Shown here piece by piece: positions 1-6,553 of a stretch of 7,618 nt of DNA (its first letter is position 1; every line of letters starts with the position of its first letter). The notes beneath the pieces are model-generated. The model had not been told where the DNA came from and ran no database searches. It saw only the letters and a program-made list of their open reading frames with translations. The DNA is from Campylobacteraceae bacterium (GTDB lineage: Bacteria > Campylobacterota > Campylobacteria > Campylobacterales > UBA6016), in contig JAEMQC010000033.1 in the NCBI GenBank assembly GCA_022758985.1, forward strand, positions 1 through 7,618, in the 5' to 3' direction. Position numbers and translations under genes: made by a program.

Positions 1-247
1 AATGCGAAATAAGAAAGAAATTGAATATTTTATTGCTTTTAAAAAGTAGTTTTTTTGAAATGTGGGCCAGCGAGAAGTTTTGTGGCACTCCATAATAGCT
101 ACACACCGTATCAATATTTGAATTGCTTTTTTCACATATGACGGTCACATTTGATATATTGCCTAGCGTTGCGGCAGTTTTTACGACGGTTACCGTCCTT
201 GCTTTATCGGAGGGTAGAGTTTCGGGATAAATTATGGATATCTTCAA
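1..247 (-). CDS. Glycosyltransferase (GT4-type), N-terminal part, runs off left edge
   Basis: The reverse strand is open from a TTG codon at 247-245 to the window edge, giving 82 codons of a gene whose 3' end lies outside. The protein begins MKISIIYPETLPSDKARTVT and continues with a beta-alpha-beta pattern (TVVKTAATLGNISNVTVICEKS). This is typical of the first Rossmann fold of GT-B glycosyltransferases of family GT4, which transfer a sugar from a nucleotide-sugar donor on the cytoplasmic side of the inner membrane. The start is chosen because TTG is the only ATG/GTG/TTG codon between an in-frame upstream stop (TAG, about 280-278) and the conserved N-terminus, and a GGAA sits five bases upstream. 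It diverges from the fucosyltransferase gene with 61 bases between. The part nearest the edge is AT-rich. The donor-binding C-terminal half is not visible, so donor and acceptor cannot be named. Confidence 0.72.
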   Translation of the reverse strand, partial: MKISIIYPETLPSDKARTVTVVKTAATLGNISNVTVICEKSNSNIDTVCSYYGVPQNFSLAHISKKLLFKSNKIFNFFLISH

Positions 248-270
248 TTTTATTCCAAAAAAATATAATT

Positions 271-279
271 TGGTATACT
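271..279 (+). promoter_or_regulatory. Extended -10 promoter for the fucosyltransferase gene
   Basis: The sequence TGGTATACT has the TGn extension followed by TATACT, one mismatch from the sigma-70 -10 consensus TATAAT. It lies in the AT-rich divergent region, 30 bases before the ATG at 309, which leaves a leader of roughly 20 bases. The purine-rich AAAGAA at 298-303 would be a weak ribosome-binding site. No clear -35 box is seen, and weak -35 boxes are common for Campylobacterota promoters. The hexamer GTATAC is palindromic, so the reverse strand reads TATACC, a poorer match that might serve the leftward gene. The assignment is by pattern only. Confidence 0.5.
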
Positions 280-308
280 AAATCAACATCTAAATTCAAA
301 GAATAAAA

Positions 309-1208
309 ATGCAAAAAATAATAGTAACAAAAATATTTGGAGGACTCGGAAACCAAATGTTTCAATATGCATTCGGAGCCAACCTGGCAAAAATACACAA
401 CGCAGACTTATTGTTAGATATACGCAGCTGTTCAAACTCACCAAGAGGTTTCATGCTGTCAAATTTTAATATAACGGCAAAAATAGCCAGCGAGAGTGAA
501 ATAAAAAAATTTGAAGATGTCGTAAAGCTAGGACGAAATACATTTGCCAATTTTTTATCATCACCGTTCAAATATATGAAATATCTAACACAACGTAACT
601 GTAGAATACCAGAAAGATCCCATACATACAATGAATATAATTTACATTTTAATGGAAATGCCTATATATATGGAGCATGGCAGTCTCCCAAATATTTTTG
701 CAACATAAGAAATGAACTATACAAAATCTATACTCTAAAAAGTAAAATTGATGATAAGAACTTAAATATATTAGAAAAAATTGCTAAAACAAATTCTGTA
801 TCAATACACATAAGAAGAGGAGATTATATAAGCGAAAAATATAAAAATGACTTTGCACAACTAGGCATAGATTACTATGAGAAAGCTATTGAATATATAA
901 AGAATAAATATCCGGACGCAGTATTTTTTATTTTTTCAAATGATATTAATTGGTGCAAAAATAATTTTGGTCATTCTAATACTTTTAAATATGTAGATCA
1001 AAATAGTGAGCTAGCCGGACATATCGATATGTATCTTATGTCGCAATGCAAACATAATATAATTGCAAATAGTACATTCAGCTGGTGGGGTGCATGGTTA
1101 AATCAAAATGAAAGTAAAATTGTTATTTGCCCATCAAAGTGGTTCGGTCCAAATCTAAAAAATCATAGTATAAGAGATCTTTACGAGGAAAGCTGGATTA
1201 AGCTATAA
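309..1208 (+). CDS. GT11 family glycosyltransferase, probable alpha-1,2-fucosyltransferase
   Basis: This 299-residue protein matches the GT11 family, which transfers L-fucose from GDP-fucose in alpha-1,2 linkage to a galactose-type acceptor in surface glycans (FutC, WbsJ and WbwK are examples). The N-terminus carries GGLGNQMFQYAFG (residues 11-23). A GAWQSPKYF segment at 122-130 corresponds to the usual GYWQSxKYF. The donor-site signature HIRRGDY lies at 167-173 and FSND at 209-212, followed by W215. The C-terminal block NIIANSTFSWWGAWL (250-264) is diagnostic. There is no signal peptide, so the enzyme should be cytoplasmic. The start places GGLGNQ at the family's normal distance from the N-terminus. 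The gene is much more AT-rich than its neighbours (721-780 has 10 G/C in 60 bases), points the opposite way to the genes on both sides, and its last six bases overlap the tail of the convergent GT9 gene. That suggests acquisition by transfer. Acceptor specificity, and even fucose itself, are inferred from the family; some GT11 members differ. Confidence 0.9.
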   Translation: MQKIIVTKIFGGLGNQMFQYAFGANLAKIHNADLLLDIRSCSNSPRGFMLSNFNITAKIASESEIKKFEDVVKLGRNTFANFLSSPFKYMKYLTQRNCRIPERSHTYNEYNLHFNGNAYIYGAWQSPKYFCNIRNELYKIYTLKSKIDDKNLNILEKIAKTNSVSIHIRRGDYISEKYKNDFAQLGIDYYEKAIEYIKNKYPDAVFFIFSNDINWCKNNFGHSNTFKYVDQNSELAGHIDMYLMSQCKHNIIANSTFSWWGAWLNQNESKIVICPSKWFGPNLKNHSIRDLYEESWIKL

Positions 1209-2288
1209 CCTGGTTCGCAAATAAATAAACACGTCAGCAGGCACAATTAGCTTCATTGCCTCCGCACTTCTATATTTTTTTGCGCCACCATCCCTGATAT
1301 ATGAACCGTCTTTTTGAACAACAATATGTCTATCCAAATCCTGATATGCGCCCGTTTCTTTGCTTTCCGAGCCGCTAAACAACTCCACCGTCGGCACACC
1401 AAGCGCAATAGCCACATGCATAGTGCCCGTATCATTCGTTACCAATACGTCCATCTCGCTTATGAGTTTTGGTAAATTCTCAATACCAAATTTACCGCAA
1501 AAATTTATTATTCGCTCGCTGTCCGCTTCTCTTATCGCCTCGCCCAATCTATGCTCTTTTTTGCTGCCAGTTACGGCTATGATGGTGTTTGGATACTCCG
1601 CCAAAATCATCTTTGCCAGTTTTTTGAAGTTTTCTACCGGCCACATCTTGTAGATATTTGCCGCCCCAGGCTGAAATCCGACGACAAGGGCGCCTTCCGG
1701 CAATATCTCTCGTTTTTTGTGTTCATAATATCTCTGCGGCAGCAACATTCTAGTCGTCAGCTTATCGCCGCCGATGGCGCGCACAAGGTCTAGTCTGTCC
1801 TCAATGGTGTGCTGCTCTTTTTTGGCAAACTCATAGCTAAGATGGTGTTTGTAGCTACTTTTCGTCGGCGTTTTGAGTATTGTCTTTGCACCGCTCATTA
1901 TTGCCATCGGTATATCTTGCGGGCCATTTGAGTGAAGCAAAAGGGCGATATCCGCTTTTGTGTGCCTAAGCTGCATAACGGTGCTAAAAAACTTTTTGTA
2001 TCCGCCGTGATAGACGATGAAGTTATCTATATATTCGGCTCCCTCAAGAAGAGGGTAGATGTTTTTGTGTACAAATAGCGTGATTCTAGCCTCTGGAAAC
2101 GAGTCTCTCAGACTTTTGATTGCAGGGGTTGAGAGTAGCGTGTCGCCGAGTGCGGTGTTTGAAAAGACAAGTATTGAGGTTTTTGGCGTATCTCTTAGCT
2201 CCTCAAGGCTTTTTTTGAGCGGCGCACCGTTCAATCTTATATACACCCACAAAGCTAAGTCCATCAACGCCTTGTAGATAAATTTCAA
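1203..2288 (-). CDS. GT9 family heptosyltransferase-like glycosyltransferase (last gene of the operon)
   Basis: The 361-residue protein belongs to GT9, whose members add heptose to the LPS inner core from ADP-heptose at the inner-membrane cytoplasmic face. After an unusually long lead-in of about 37 residues comes NTALGDTLLSTPA (44-56), holding the conserved GD whose Asp is catalytic in WaaC. The second domain shows GFQPGAANIYKMWP (204-217), the nucleotide-binding PGA...K.WP block, and TNDTGTMH (284-291). The start is TTG at 2288-2286. It overlaps the upstream gene's TGA by four bases (2285-2288) and is preceded by an AAGGA six bases away; an ATG a few bases upstream runs straight into a stop in another frame. 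It is the last gene of a four-gene operon. Its TAG stop lies inside a leucine codon of the convergent fucosyltransferase gene. GT9 membership is firm, but which heptose or other sugar it adds is unknown. Confidence 0.88.
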   Translation of the reverse strand: MKFIYKALMDLALWVYIRLNGAPLKKSLEELRDTPKTSILVFSNTALGDTLLSTPAIKSLRDSFPEARITLFVHKNIYPLLEGAEYIDNFIVYHGGYKKFFSTVMQLRHTKADIALLLHSNGPQDIPMAIMSGAKTILKTPTKSSYKHHLSYEFAKKEQHTIEDRLDLVRAIGGDKLTTRMLLPQRYYEHKKREILPEGALVVGFQPGAANIYKMWPVENFKKLAKMILAEYPNTIIAVTGSKKEHRLGEAIREADSERIINFCGKFGIENLPKLISEMDVLVTNDTGTMHVAIALGVPTVELFSGSESKETGAYQDLDRHIVVQKDGSYIRDGGAKKYRSAEAMKLIVPADVFIYLRTRL

Positions 2289-3289
2289 ATCATATCCTTA
2301 ACGACTTCGAATACACGCTCCGGCGATATATCGTCAGCAACTTTGGACTCGGTCGTCAAAACTACCGCTTTTGGATGATACGGCTTCCATGTGTCGACAT
2401 TTGTTTTGCCGAATATCGCTACGACGGACGGCGAAAATACGCTTCCGTAATGCATGGCTCCTCCGTCAAGGGTAACAAAACAAGCCGAGTTTTTGGCAAG
2501 CACCCCAAGCTCTGCCAAAGATGCAGTCTTGAAATACTTTATGTTTTCGGCGCAAAAAAGCTTTTTTGCTACTTCTTCCTCGTCGCTTTTTGGGGCGGCC
2601 GTTACGGCTACTTTTAAGCCGAGCTCTACCGAAATCAGCGAAGCTAATCTCAAAAACTTATCAATTTTCCATCTATTCACAGGCAGTCTTGATGAGATGT
2701 GAAATACCACATATTTGCCACTCGCAAATCCGGCGGTTTGCAGCCTTTGGAGCACGGTATCATAGGCGTTTTGCGGGATATTCACATACGGACGGTAATT
2801 TTTGTCCTCTACACCAAACAATTTCAGGCAATCAAACGCATTTTGCACTTCATGTTTACCCGCTGGACTCTCGTCGATAAAGGCGTCAAACGGCGCCATA
2901 TCCTTTGTTTTTTGCGGCAGACGCACCACTTTTGTCACAGCCGCACTCCATCTGACGAGAGCCGCATTTGAGCGACTAAACGAACTTCTGAGTCCCACCG
3001 CATAATCAAACTTCTCACCCCTTATCGCAAGCATCGTCTTGAGATGTCCTGCCCATGCCGATAGTTTGGCGGGTAGTCCGCTGTGATGCTTTGCTTTTTC
3101 ATATACAAAGAGCCTGTCTATGTAAGGGTTATCGATAAACGCCTCTTTGGAGTATCCAGCGCAAAGCACTCCGATAAAACAAGTCGGAAACTGCTCTTTT
3201 ATCGCCTGCAAAACTGGAGTTGAGAGCACGGCGTCGCCTATGTTGTCGTTTCGCACAAGCAATATTTTTTTACCGTTTAAATCTAGCAT
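2285..3289 (-). CDS. GT9 family heptosyltransferase-like glycosyltransferase
   Basis: The product is 334 residues from ATG at 3289-3287 and is a GT9 glycosyltransferase, expected to transfer heptose or a related sugar onto the growing LPS core in the cytoplasm. The N-terminal VRNDNIGDAVLSTPVLQAI (12-30) has the conserved IGD. The C-terminal domain has HISSRLPVNRWK (197-208), TLDGGAMH (273-280) and IFGKTNVDTW (292-301), all in the places expected for the family. It is only distantly similar to the other two GT9 proteins here, so each probably acts on a different position. A TTG at 3301-3299 is in frame and would add four residues, but the ATG is preferred because a G-run (3293-3298) lies just upstream of it as a ribosome-binding site and the protein then begins at the first beta strand. 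The gene overlaps the preceding deacetylase gene by 20 bases and the following GT9 gene by four, so the operon is tightly coupled. Confidence 0.87.
   Translation of the reverse strand: MLDLNGKKILLVRNDNIGDAVLSTPVLQAIKEQFPTCFIGVLCAGYSKEAFIDNPYIDRLFVYEKAKHHSGLPAKLSAWAGHLKTMLAIRGEKFDYAVGLRSSFSRSNAALVRWSAAVTKVVRLPQKTKDMAPFDAFIDESPAGKHEVQNAFDCLKLFGVEDKNYRPYVNIPQNAYDTVLQRLQTAGFASGKYVVFHISSRLPVNRWKIDKFLRLASLISVELGLKVAVTAAPKSDEEEVAKKLFCAENIKYFKTASLAELGVLAKNSACFVTLDGGAMHYGSVFSPSVVAIFGKTNVDTWKPYHPKAVVLTTESKVADDISPERVFEVVKDMI
2295..2299 (-). promoter_or_regulatory. Ribosome-binding site that decides a TTG start
   Basis: On the reverse strand AAGGA lies exactly six bases before the TTG at 2288 and inside the last codons of the upstream GT9 gene. 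It supports TTG as the initiator and indicates translational coupling between the two GT9 genes, because the upstream stop TGA (2287-2285) overlaps the start. Confidence 0.6.
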
Positions 3290-4052
3290 ATAGCCCCCCA
3301 AGTATCGGTGAAGAGTAGAGCCTAAGCGCTCCTTTTAGCCACTTTGCGTCTTTATCTTTGACTGATATTCGCTTGATTTCGCTCGTGTCGTTATCTGCCA
3401 GATTGACCCCTCTTTTTGTCGTATAAAGAGCCTCAAATCCAAGGCTACGAGCCAAATCTATAAGTTCAGGCGTATAGTTGCCCCTAGGCCAGCAGAGGTG
3501 TTTTGTGTTTCCGCCGTGCGCTTTGATATGCGATTTTGAGAGCGCCAAATCGTCCCGCCACTCATCCATTCCAAGCTCTTCGTTGTCGTGAGCGTTTGAG
3601 TGGGATGCAAAGTCAAAAACATCTCGCATTTTTTCCAAATCATCCCAATTCACGACGGCCGACGCAGGCTCTTCGTAGGCTAGCTTTTTGCCCTCTCGGT
3701 GATTTGGGATATATATCTCGTCACTTGCCCTTTTGTCCTCACTGGCTCTTTCCACCCAATCCGTGACGACAAAAATCGCAGCTTTGAGAGAGTATTTTTT
3801 GAGTATCCGGTACGCCACCAGATAGTTATCTATCCAGCCGTCGTCGAATGTAATAAGCGCGCTTTTTTTCGGTAGTTCCAGCTCACCCTTTTTGAATGCC
3901 AAAAACTCATCCAGACTTAGCGTTTTATAGCCGTTATCTGAGAGGAATTTCGCATGGCTTTCAAAGTTTTCGGGTGTTATCGTCACCAGCGCACCCTTGT
4001 GGCTGCTCACATGGTGATACATTAGCACCGGGACGCTGAGCGCTTTTTTCAT
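3270..4052 (-). CDS. CE4 (NodB-type) polysaccharide/sugar N-deacetylase
   Basis: This 260-residue protein is a carbohydrate esterase family 4 deacetylase, a metal-dependent enzyme that removes N-acetyl groups from amino sugars. It opens with the family's VLMYHHVS segment (9-16). Motif 1 is TFDDGW (68-73), with the catalytic-base and metal-ligand aspartates. Motif 2 is SHSNAH (150-155), giving the two metal-binding histidines. Motif 3 is CWPRGNY (187-193), a variant of the usual YPYG form. A stretch of about 30 residues (100-133) separates motifs 1 and 2. No signal peptide or membrane helix is visible, so it probably works in the cytoplasm on a nucleotide-, lipid- or core-linked sugar and not on finished wall polymer. 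The ATG overlaps the upstream glycosyltransferase's TGA as ATGA, so the two are translationally coupled. The most likely job is to deacetylate the sugar that this GT4 enzyme adds. The substrate is inferred, the family is clear. Confidence 0.88.
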   Translation of the reverse strand: MKKALSVPVLMYHHVSSHKGALVTITPENFESHAKFLSDNGYKTLSLDEFLAFKKGELELPKKSALITFDDGWIDNYLVAYRILKKYSLKAAIFVVTDWVERASEDKRASDEIYIPNHREGKKLAYEEPASAVVNWDDLEKMRDVFDFASHSNAHDNEELGMDEWRDDLALSKSHIKAHGGNTKHLCWPRGNYTPELIDLARSLGFEALYTTKRGVNLADNDTSEIKRISVKDKDAKWLKGALRLYSSPILGGLYARFKR

Positions 4053-5119
4053 TTTGCTAGTATTTCCTCATACTGTTTTATGGTATCGGCGACCATTTTT
4101 TCGACCGAGAATTTCTCTACGACAAACTCCCTAGCCCTCTTGCTAGCTCTTGAGTGAAACTCCTTGTCAACAATAAATCTCTCTATTTTATCCGCCAAAT
4201 CATCTACATTTTCACATTCAAACAAAAGACCGCTTCCATTTTCTTCCAGCGCCTCCGGAATACCGCCAACCCTTGAGCCGACTACCGGTACGCCACAAGC
4301 CTGCGCCTCTAGCAAGGCAGTACCTAGAGCCTCCATATTTGAAGGGAGCACAAAGAGATCAAGTGCGCTTAGGATATTAACCGTATCTTTTCTAAACCCG
4401 GTCATTATGACCCTATCCGTCATTTTGGCTTCTTTTATCTTATTTTGGAGGTTTTCCCACTGTGGCCCCTCTCCGGCAATGACTAGCTTCACATCATATT
4501 TTGACGAGAGTTTTTTCACCGCATCTATCAGGTCTTTGTGCCTTTTTGCCCCTCTAAGTATCGCCACTATGCCGATGAGAAAGGTATCTTTGCCGATGCC
4601 AAACTCTTCTCTTAGCGTGCTGGCTTGTTTTTGAAAATGCTTTGTATCGATACCGGTATAAATTAGTCTGATTTTATCCATATTTACGCCACGGGAAGCT
4701 ATGTATTCACGCACCCCGACGCTTATGGCGGTTACTTCGTCCGTCAGATATTTGTAGCTAAACGGGCTTGCAAAAGGGGTTTGGAGGTGACGAACTCTTA
4801 CACACTTCACACCTGCCAGCTTTGCCGCCATACCGCCAAGCCAGCCATCTCTACCAGAATGGGTAGATACTATATCTATGCCGAGTTCGTTTATATATTT
4901 TACCAGCGTCAACACGGCCGGTATATCGTAGCTAGCCCTCGTGCGCACCGGTAGGCATTCGATATCGAGTTCCGAGGCGTCCCTCATAAGTCTGCTATCC
5001 GGATTTACGGCGAAATAGGTCTTTACCTTGTCACTCGGCATATGGTTTGCCAATCTGACCGTTCTTTTTTCTTGTCCGCCCCACCCTTTTGAAGCTTCTA
5101 CCTCAAGCACTTTTATCAA
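4049..5119 (-). CDS. GT4 family glycosyltransferase (first gene of the leftward operon)
   Basis: From TTG at 5119-5117 the product is 356 residues, the normal size for GT4. It starts MIKVLEVEASKGWGGQEKRT, where GGQE is the family's N-terminal acceptor-side glycine motif. Other marks are THSGRDGWLGG (86-96), IYTGID (153-158), LVIAGEGPQ (212-220) and the E-x7-E donor-sugar motif with E263 and E271 in a segment ending GVPVVGSRVGG (276-286). These retaining GT-B enzymes use UDP- or GDP-sugars at the inner-membrane face. The open frame continues upstream to 5368, but those 83 extra codons lie antisense to the divergent GT2 gene and resemble nothing in the family. An AAGGA nine bases before the TTG supports the shorter start; GTG four codons in is an alternative. 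It leads the operon and is coupled by ATGA to a deacetylase, so an N-acetylated sugar such as GlcNAc is a plausible donor residue. Confidence 0.87.
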   Translation of the reverse strand: MIKVLEVEASKGWGGQEKRTVRLANHMPSDKVKTYFAVNPDSRLMRDASELDIECLPVRTRASYDIPAVLTLVKYINELGIDIVSTHSGRDGWLGGMAAKLAGVKCVRVRHLQTPFASPFSYKYLTDEVTAISVGVREYIASRGVNMDKIRLIYTGIDTKHFQKQASTLREEFGIGKDTFLIGIVAILRGAKRHKDLIDAVKKLSSKYDVKLVIAGEGPQWENLQNKIKEAKMTDRVIMTGFRKDTVNILSALDLFVLPSNMEALGTALLEAQACGVPVVGSRVGGIPEALEENGSGLLFECENVDDLADKIERFIVDKEFHSRASKRAREFVVEKFSVEKMVADTIKQYEEILAK

Positions 5120-5150
5120 CTCTTTATATCCTTTTAAATACACTTTACGG
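5120..5150. promoter_or_regulatory. 31-base divergent start-to-start region
   Basis: Only 31 bases separate the start codons of the leftward GT4 gene and the rightward GT2 gene. The stretch is AT-rich in its middle (TTTTAAATA, 5132-5140) but holds no convincing complete promoter for either direction, and no clear ribosome-binding site precedes the ATG at 5151. If both operons are transcribed from here, their -10/-35 elements must overlap each other or lie inside the opposite coding region. Confidence 0.4.
5129..5133 (-). promoter_or_regulatory. Ribosome-binding site supporting the TTG start at 5119
   Basis: On the reverse strand AAGGA lies nine bases upstream of the TTG at 5119-5117. It sits in the 31-base gap between two divergent start codons and is the best Shine-Dalgarno match near the conserved N-terminus of the GT4 protein. 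Confidence 0.5.
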
Positions 5151-5891
5151 ATGATTACTGCGACGATTTTAGCCAAAAACGCCCAAAAACATATCGAAGA
5201 AGTTCTCTCGGCTCTCAAAAACTTCGACGAGGTAGTGCTGCTAGACAACGGTTCTACTGATGGCACGGCCGAGATAGCCTCAAAATTTTCAAACGTCAAG
5301 ATATACACGCTTGATAGTTTCGAAGGATTCGGTAAAGCGCACCGAAAAATGGAAGAGTTAGCACACAACGACTGGATACTCTCGATAGATTCGGACGAAG
5401 TTTTAAGCTATGAGGCAGAGGCTGAGATATTTTCTATGAAGCTAGATGAAAACACGATATATGAGCTGCCCTTTAGAAACTACTTCAACGGCAAATGGAT
5501 AAAAAGCTGCGGATGGTATCCGGACGCGCATCCGAGGCTATACAATAAAAAAAAGGCGCGCTTTAGTGATAGTTTCGTGCACGAAAAGGTAGTCGGCCAA
5601 AACGTCAAGACAAAGAGGTTAAACGGATATATTACCCATTACTCTTACGACACCGTAGAGGATTTTCTCCGTAAGATGCAAAACTACAGTACGCTTTTTG
5701 CCGAGCAAAACAGAGGCAAAAAAAGCTCTTCTGTCTGCAAGGCTCTCATACACGGCTGGTTTGGCTTTTTCAAAAGCTATGTCCTAAAACGAGGCTTTGC
5801 GCAGGGGTATGAAGGGTTTATTATCAGCTACTACAATGCGCAGACGGCGTTTTGGAAGTACATAAAACTATACGAGGCAAACAAAAGATAA
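5151..5891 (+). CDS. GT2 family glycosyltransferase, WaaE/KdtX-like LPS core glucosyltransferase
   Basis: The 246-residue product is a GT-A fold, family 2 glycosyltransferase of the WaaE/KdtX type. Members such as Klebsiella WaaE add beta-1,4-glucose to inner-core heptose I on the cytoplasmic side. It begins MITATILAKN, then DNGSTDGT (32-39) and the DxD-type donor/metal motif IDSDE (79-83). CGWYPDAHPRLYNKKKARF (120-138) and FVHEKV (142-147) form the acceptor-side block typical of WaaE-like proteins. The C-terminal part (about 195-240) is aromatic and basic and could associate with the membrane. ATG 5151 is chosen because it puts the first beta strand at the N-terminus. The open frame extends upstream to 5028, but those 41 codons are antisense to the divergent gene. 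Its stop shares one base with the next gene's ATG (TAATG), so the pair is an operon. A run of eight A (5547-5554) encodes a Lys tract. Glucose as the donor is inferred from homologues. Confidence 0.87.
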   Translation: MITATILAKNAQKHIEEVLSALKNFDEVVLLDNGSTDGTAEIASKFSNVKIYTLDSFEGFGKAHRKMEELAHNDWILSIDSDEVLSYEAEAEIFSMKLDENTIYELPFRNYFNGKWIKSCGWYPDAHPRLYNKKKARFSDSFVHEKVVGQNVKTKRLNGYITHYSYDTVEDFLRKMQNYSTLFAEQNRGKKSSSVCKALIHGWFGFFKSYVLKRGFAQGYEGFIISYYNAQTAFWKYIKLYEANKR

Positions 5892-6553
5892 TGCTATACA
5901 TCCCGATGTATCACTACGCCAGCGAGCGAAAACGAGGCAACTCAAGAGAGACGCTAAAAAGACATTTTGAATATTATGCGGAAAACTTCAACTCGGTGCT
6001 GCCTCTAGACAAACTCTCTGAGAACAAGCCGAATGTCTGCATTACGTTTGACGACGGCTATAAAGACTTCAACGAAAATGCTCTGCCACTTCTAAAAGAG
6101 TTTGGACTAAAGGCGCTGCTCGCCGTATCTGCGAAGTTGATAGAAGACGATAAAGACGGTATTTATCTGGGATGGGACGAACTAAATAGCTCGCTTGGCT
6201 ACAAAGGTCTAGAAATTGCCGCACACGGACTGACGCACACACCTATACTAGAGCCCGAACACGCCGCTTTTGAGGCAAAAGAGTCCAAAAGAGTTATCGA
6301 GGAGAAGCTCGCCGTTACGCCCAGATGTTTCGTATACCCTTACGGCAAATTTACGGTTGAAGCGCACAGAGAGGTCAAAAAGGAGTACGATTTCGTATTT
6401 CGTATAGGCGGGGCGGCAAATACCGGATGGGGTCAGAATATGCTATATCGCTTCTCTGCCGACAACACGGAGAATATCGAAACGCTTTTTAGTAGATACA
6501 AAAAAGCGGGTTATTTGATGAGATTTTTTCTAAACGAGGCTAGAGGCGTGTAG
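5891..6553 (+). CDS. CE4 (NodB-type) polysaccharide/sugar N-deacetylase, second copy
   Basis: This compact 220-residue CE4 protein has MLYIPMYHYAS at the N-terminus, motif 1 TFDDGY (52-57), motif 2 AHGLTH (111-116) with both metal-binding histidines, and motif 3 FVYPYGKF (147-154), so all catalytic elements are present. There is no signal peptide, and a cytoplasmic action on an N-acetyl sugar during LPS core assembly is inferred. The ATG at 5891-5893 overlaps the preceding TAA by one base and gives the family-like N-terminus. An in-frame start at 5852 would add 13 unrelated residues inside the GT2 gene. It differs considerably from the deacetylase at 3270-4052 (it lacks the long spacer between motifs 1 and 2), so it is probably not a recent duplicate and may act on a different sugar. 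Its last 24 bases overlap the tail of the convergent GT9 gene and include a hairpin. Confidence 0.88.
   Translation: MLYIPMYHYASERKRGNSRETLKRHFEYYAENFNSVLPLDKLSENKPNVCITFDDGYKDFNENALPLLKEFGLKALLAVSAKLIEDDKDGIYLGWDELNSSLGYKGLEIAAHGLTHTPILEPEHAAFEAKESKRVIEEKLAVTPRCFVYPYGKFTVEAHREVKKEYDFVFRIGGAANTGWGQNMLYRFSADNTENIETLFSRYKKAGYLMRFFLNEARGV

Noticed and set aside
204..398. Small reverse-strand open frame across the divergent region
   Set aside because: It overlaps both the fucosyltransferase start and the real TTG-start gene in another frame, and its AT-rich composition explains the residues seen.
3290..3301. TTG at 3301 as the start of the middle GT9 gene
   Set aside because: It would add only four residues without a better ribosome-binding site; the ATG at 3289 follows a G-run and fits the family N-terminus.
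5028..5150. A 41-codon N-terminal extension of the GT2 gene
   Set aside because: It is antisense to the start of the GT4 gene, and the first beta strand of the GT2 fold begins at the ATG at 5151.
5120..5368. An 83-codon N-terminal extension of the GT4 gene
   Set aside because: It lies antisense to the GT2 gene, lacks any GT4 feature, and a TTG with a ribosome-binding site sits at the family-like N-terminus.
5547..5554. Run of eight A in the GT2 gene as a phase-variation switch
   Set aside because: Runs of seven A or T are common across the genes here, the tract encodes ordinary Lys codons, and eight A is short for a hypervariable tract. Transcript slippage cannot be excluded.
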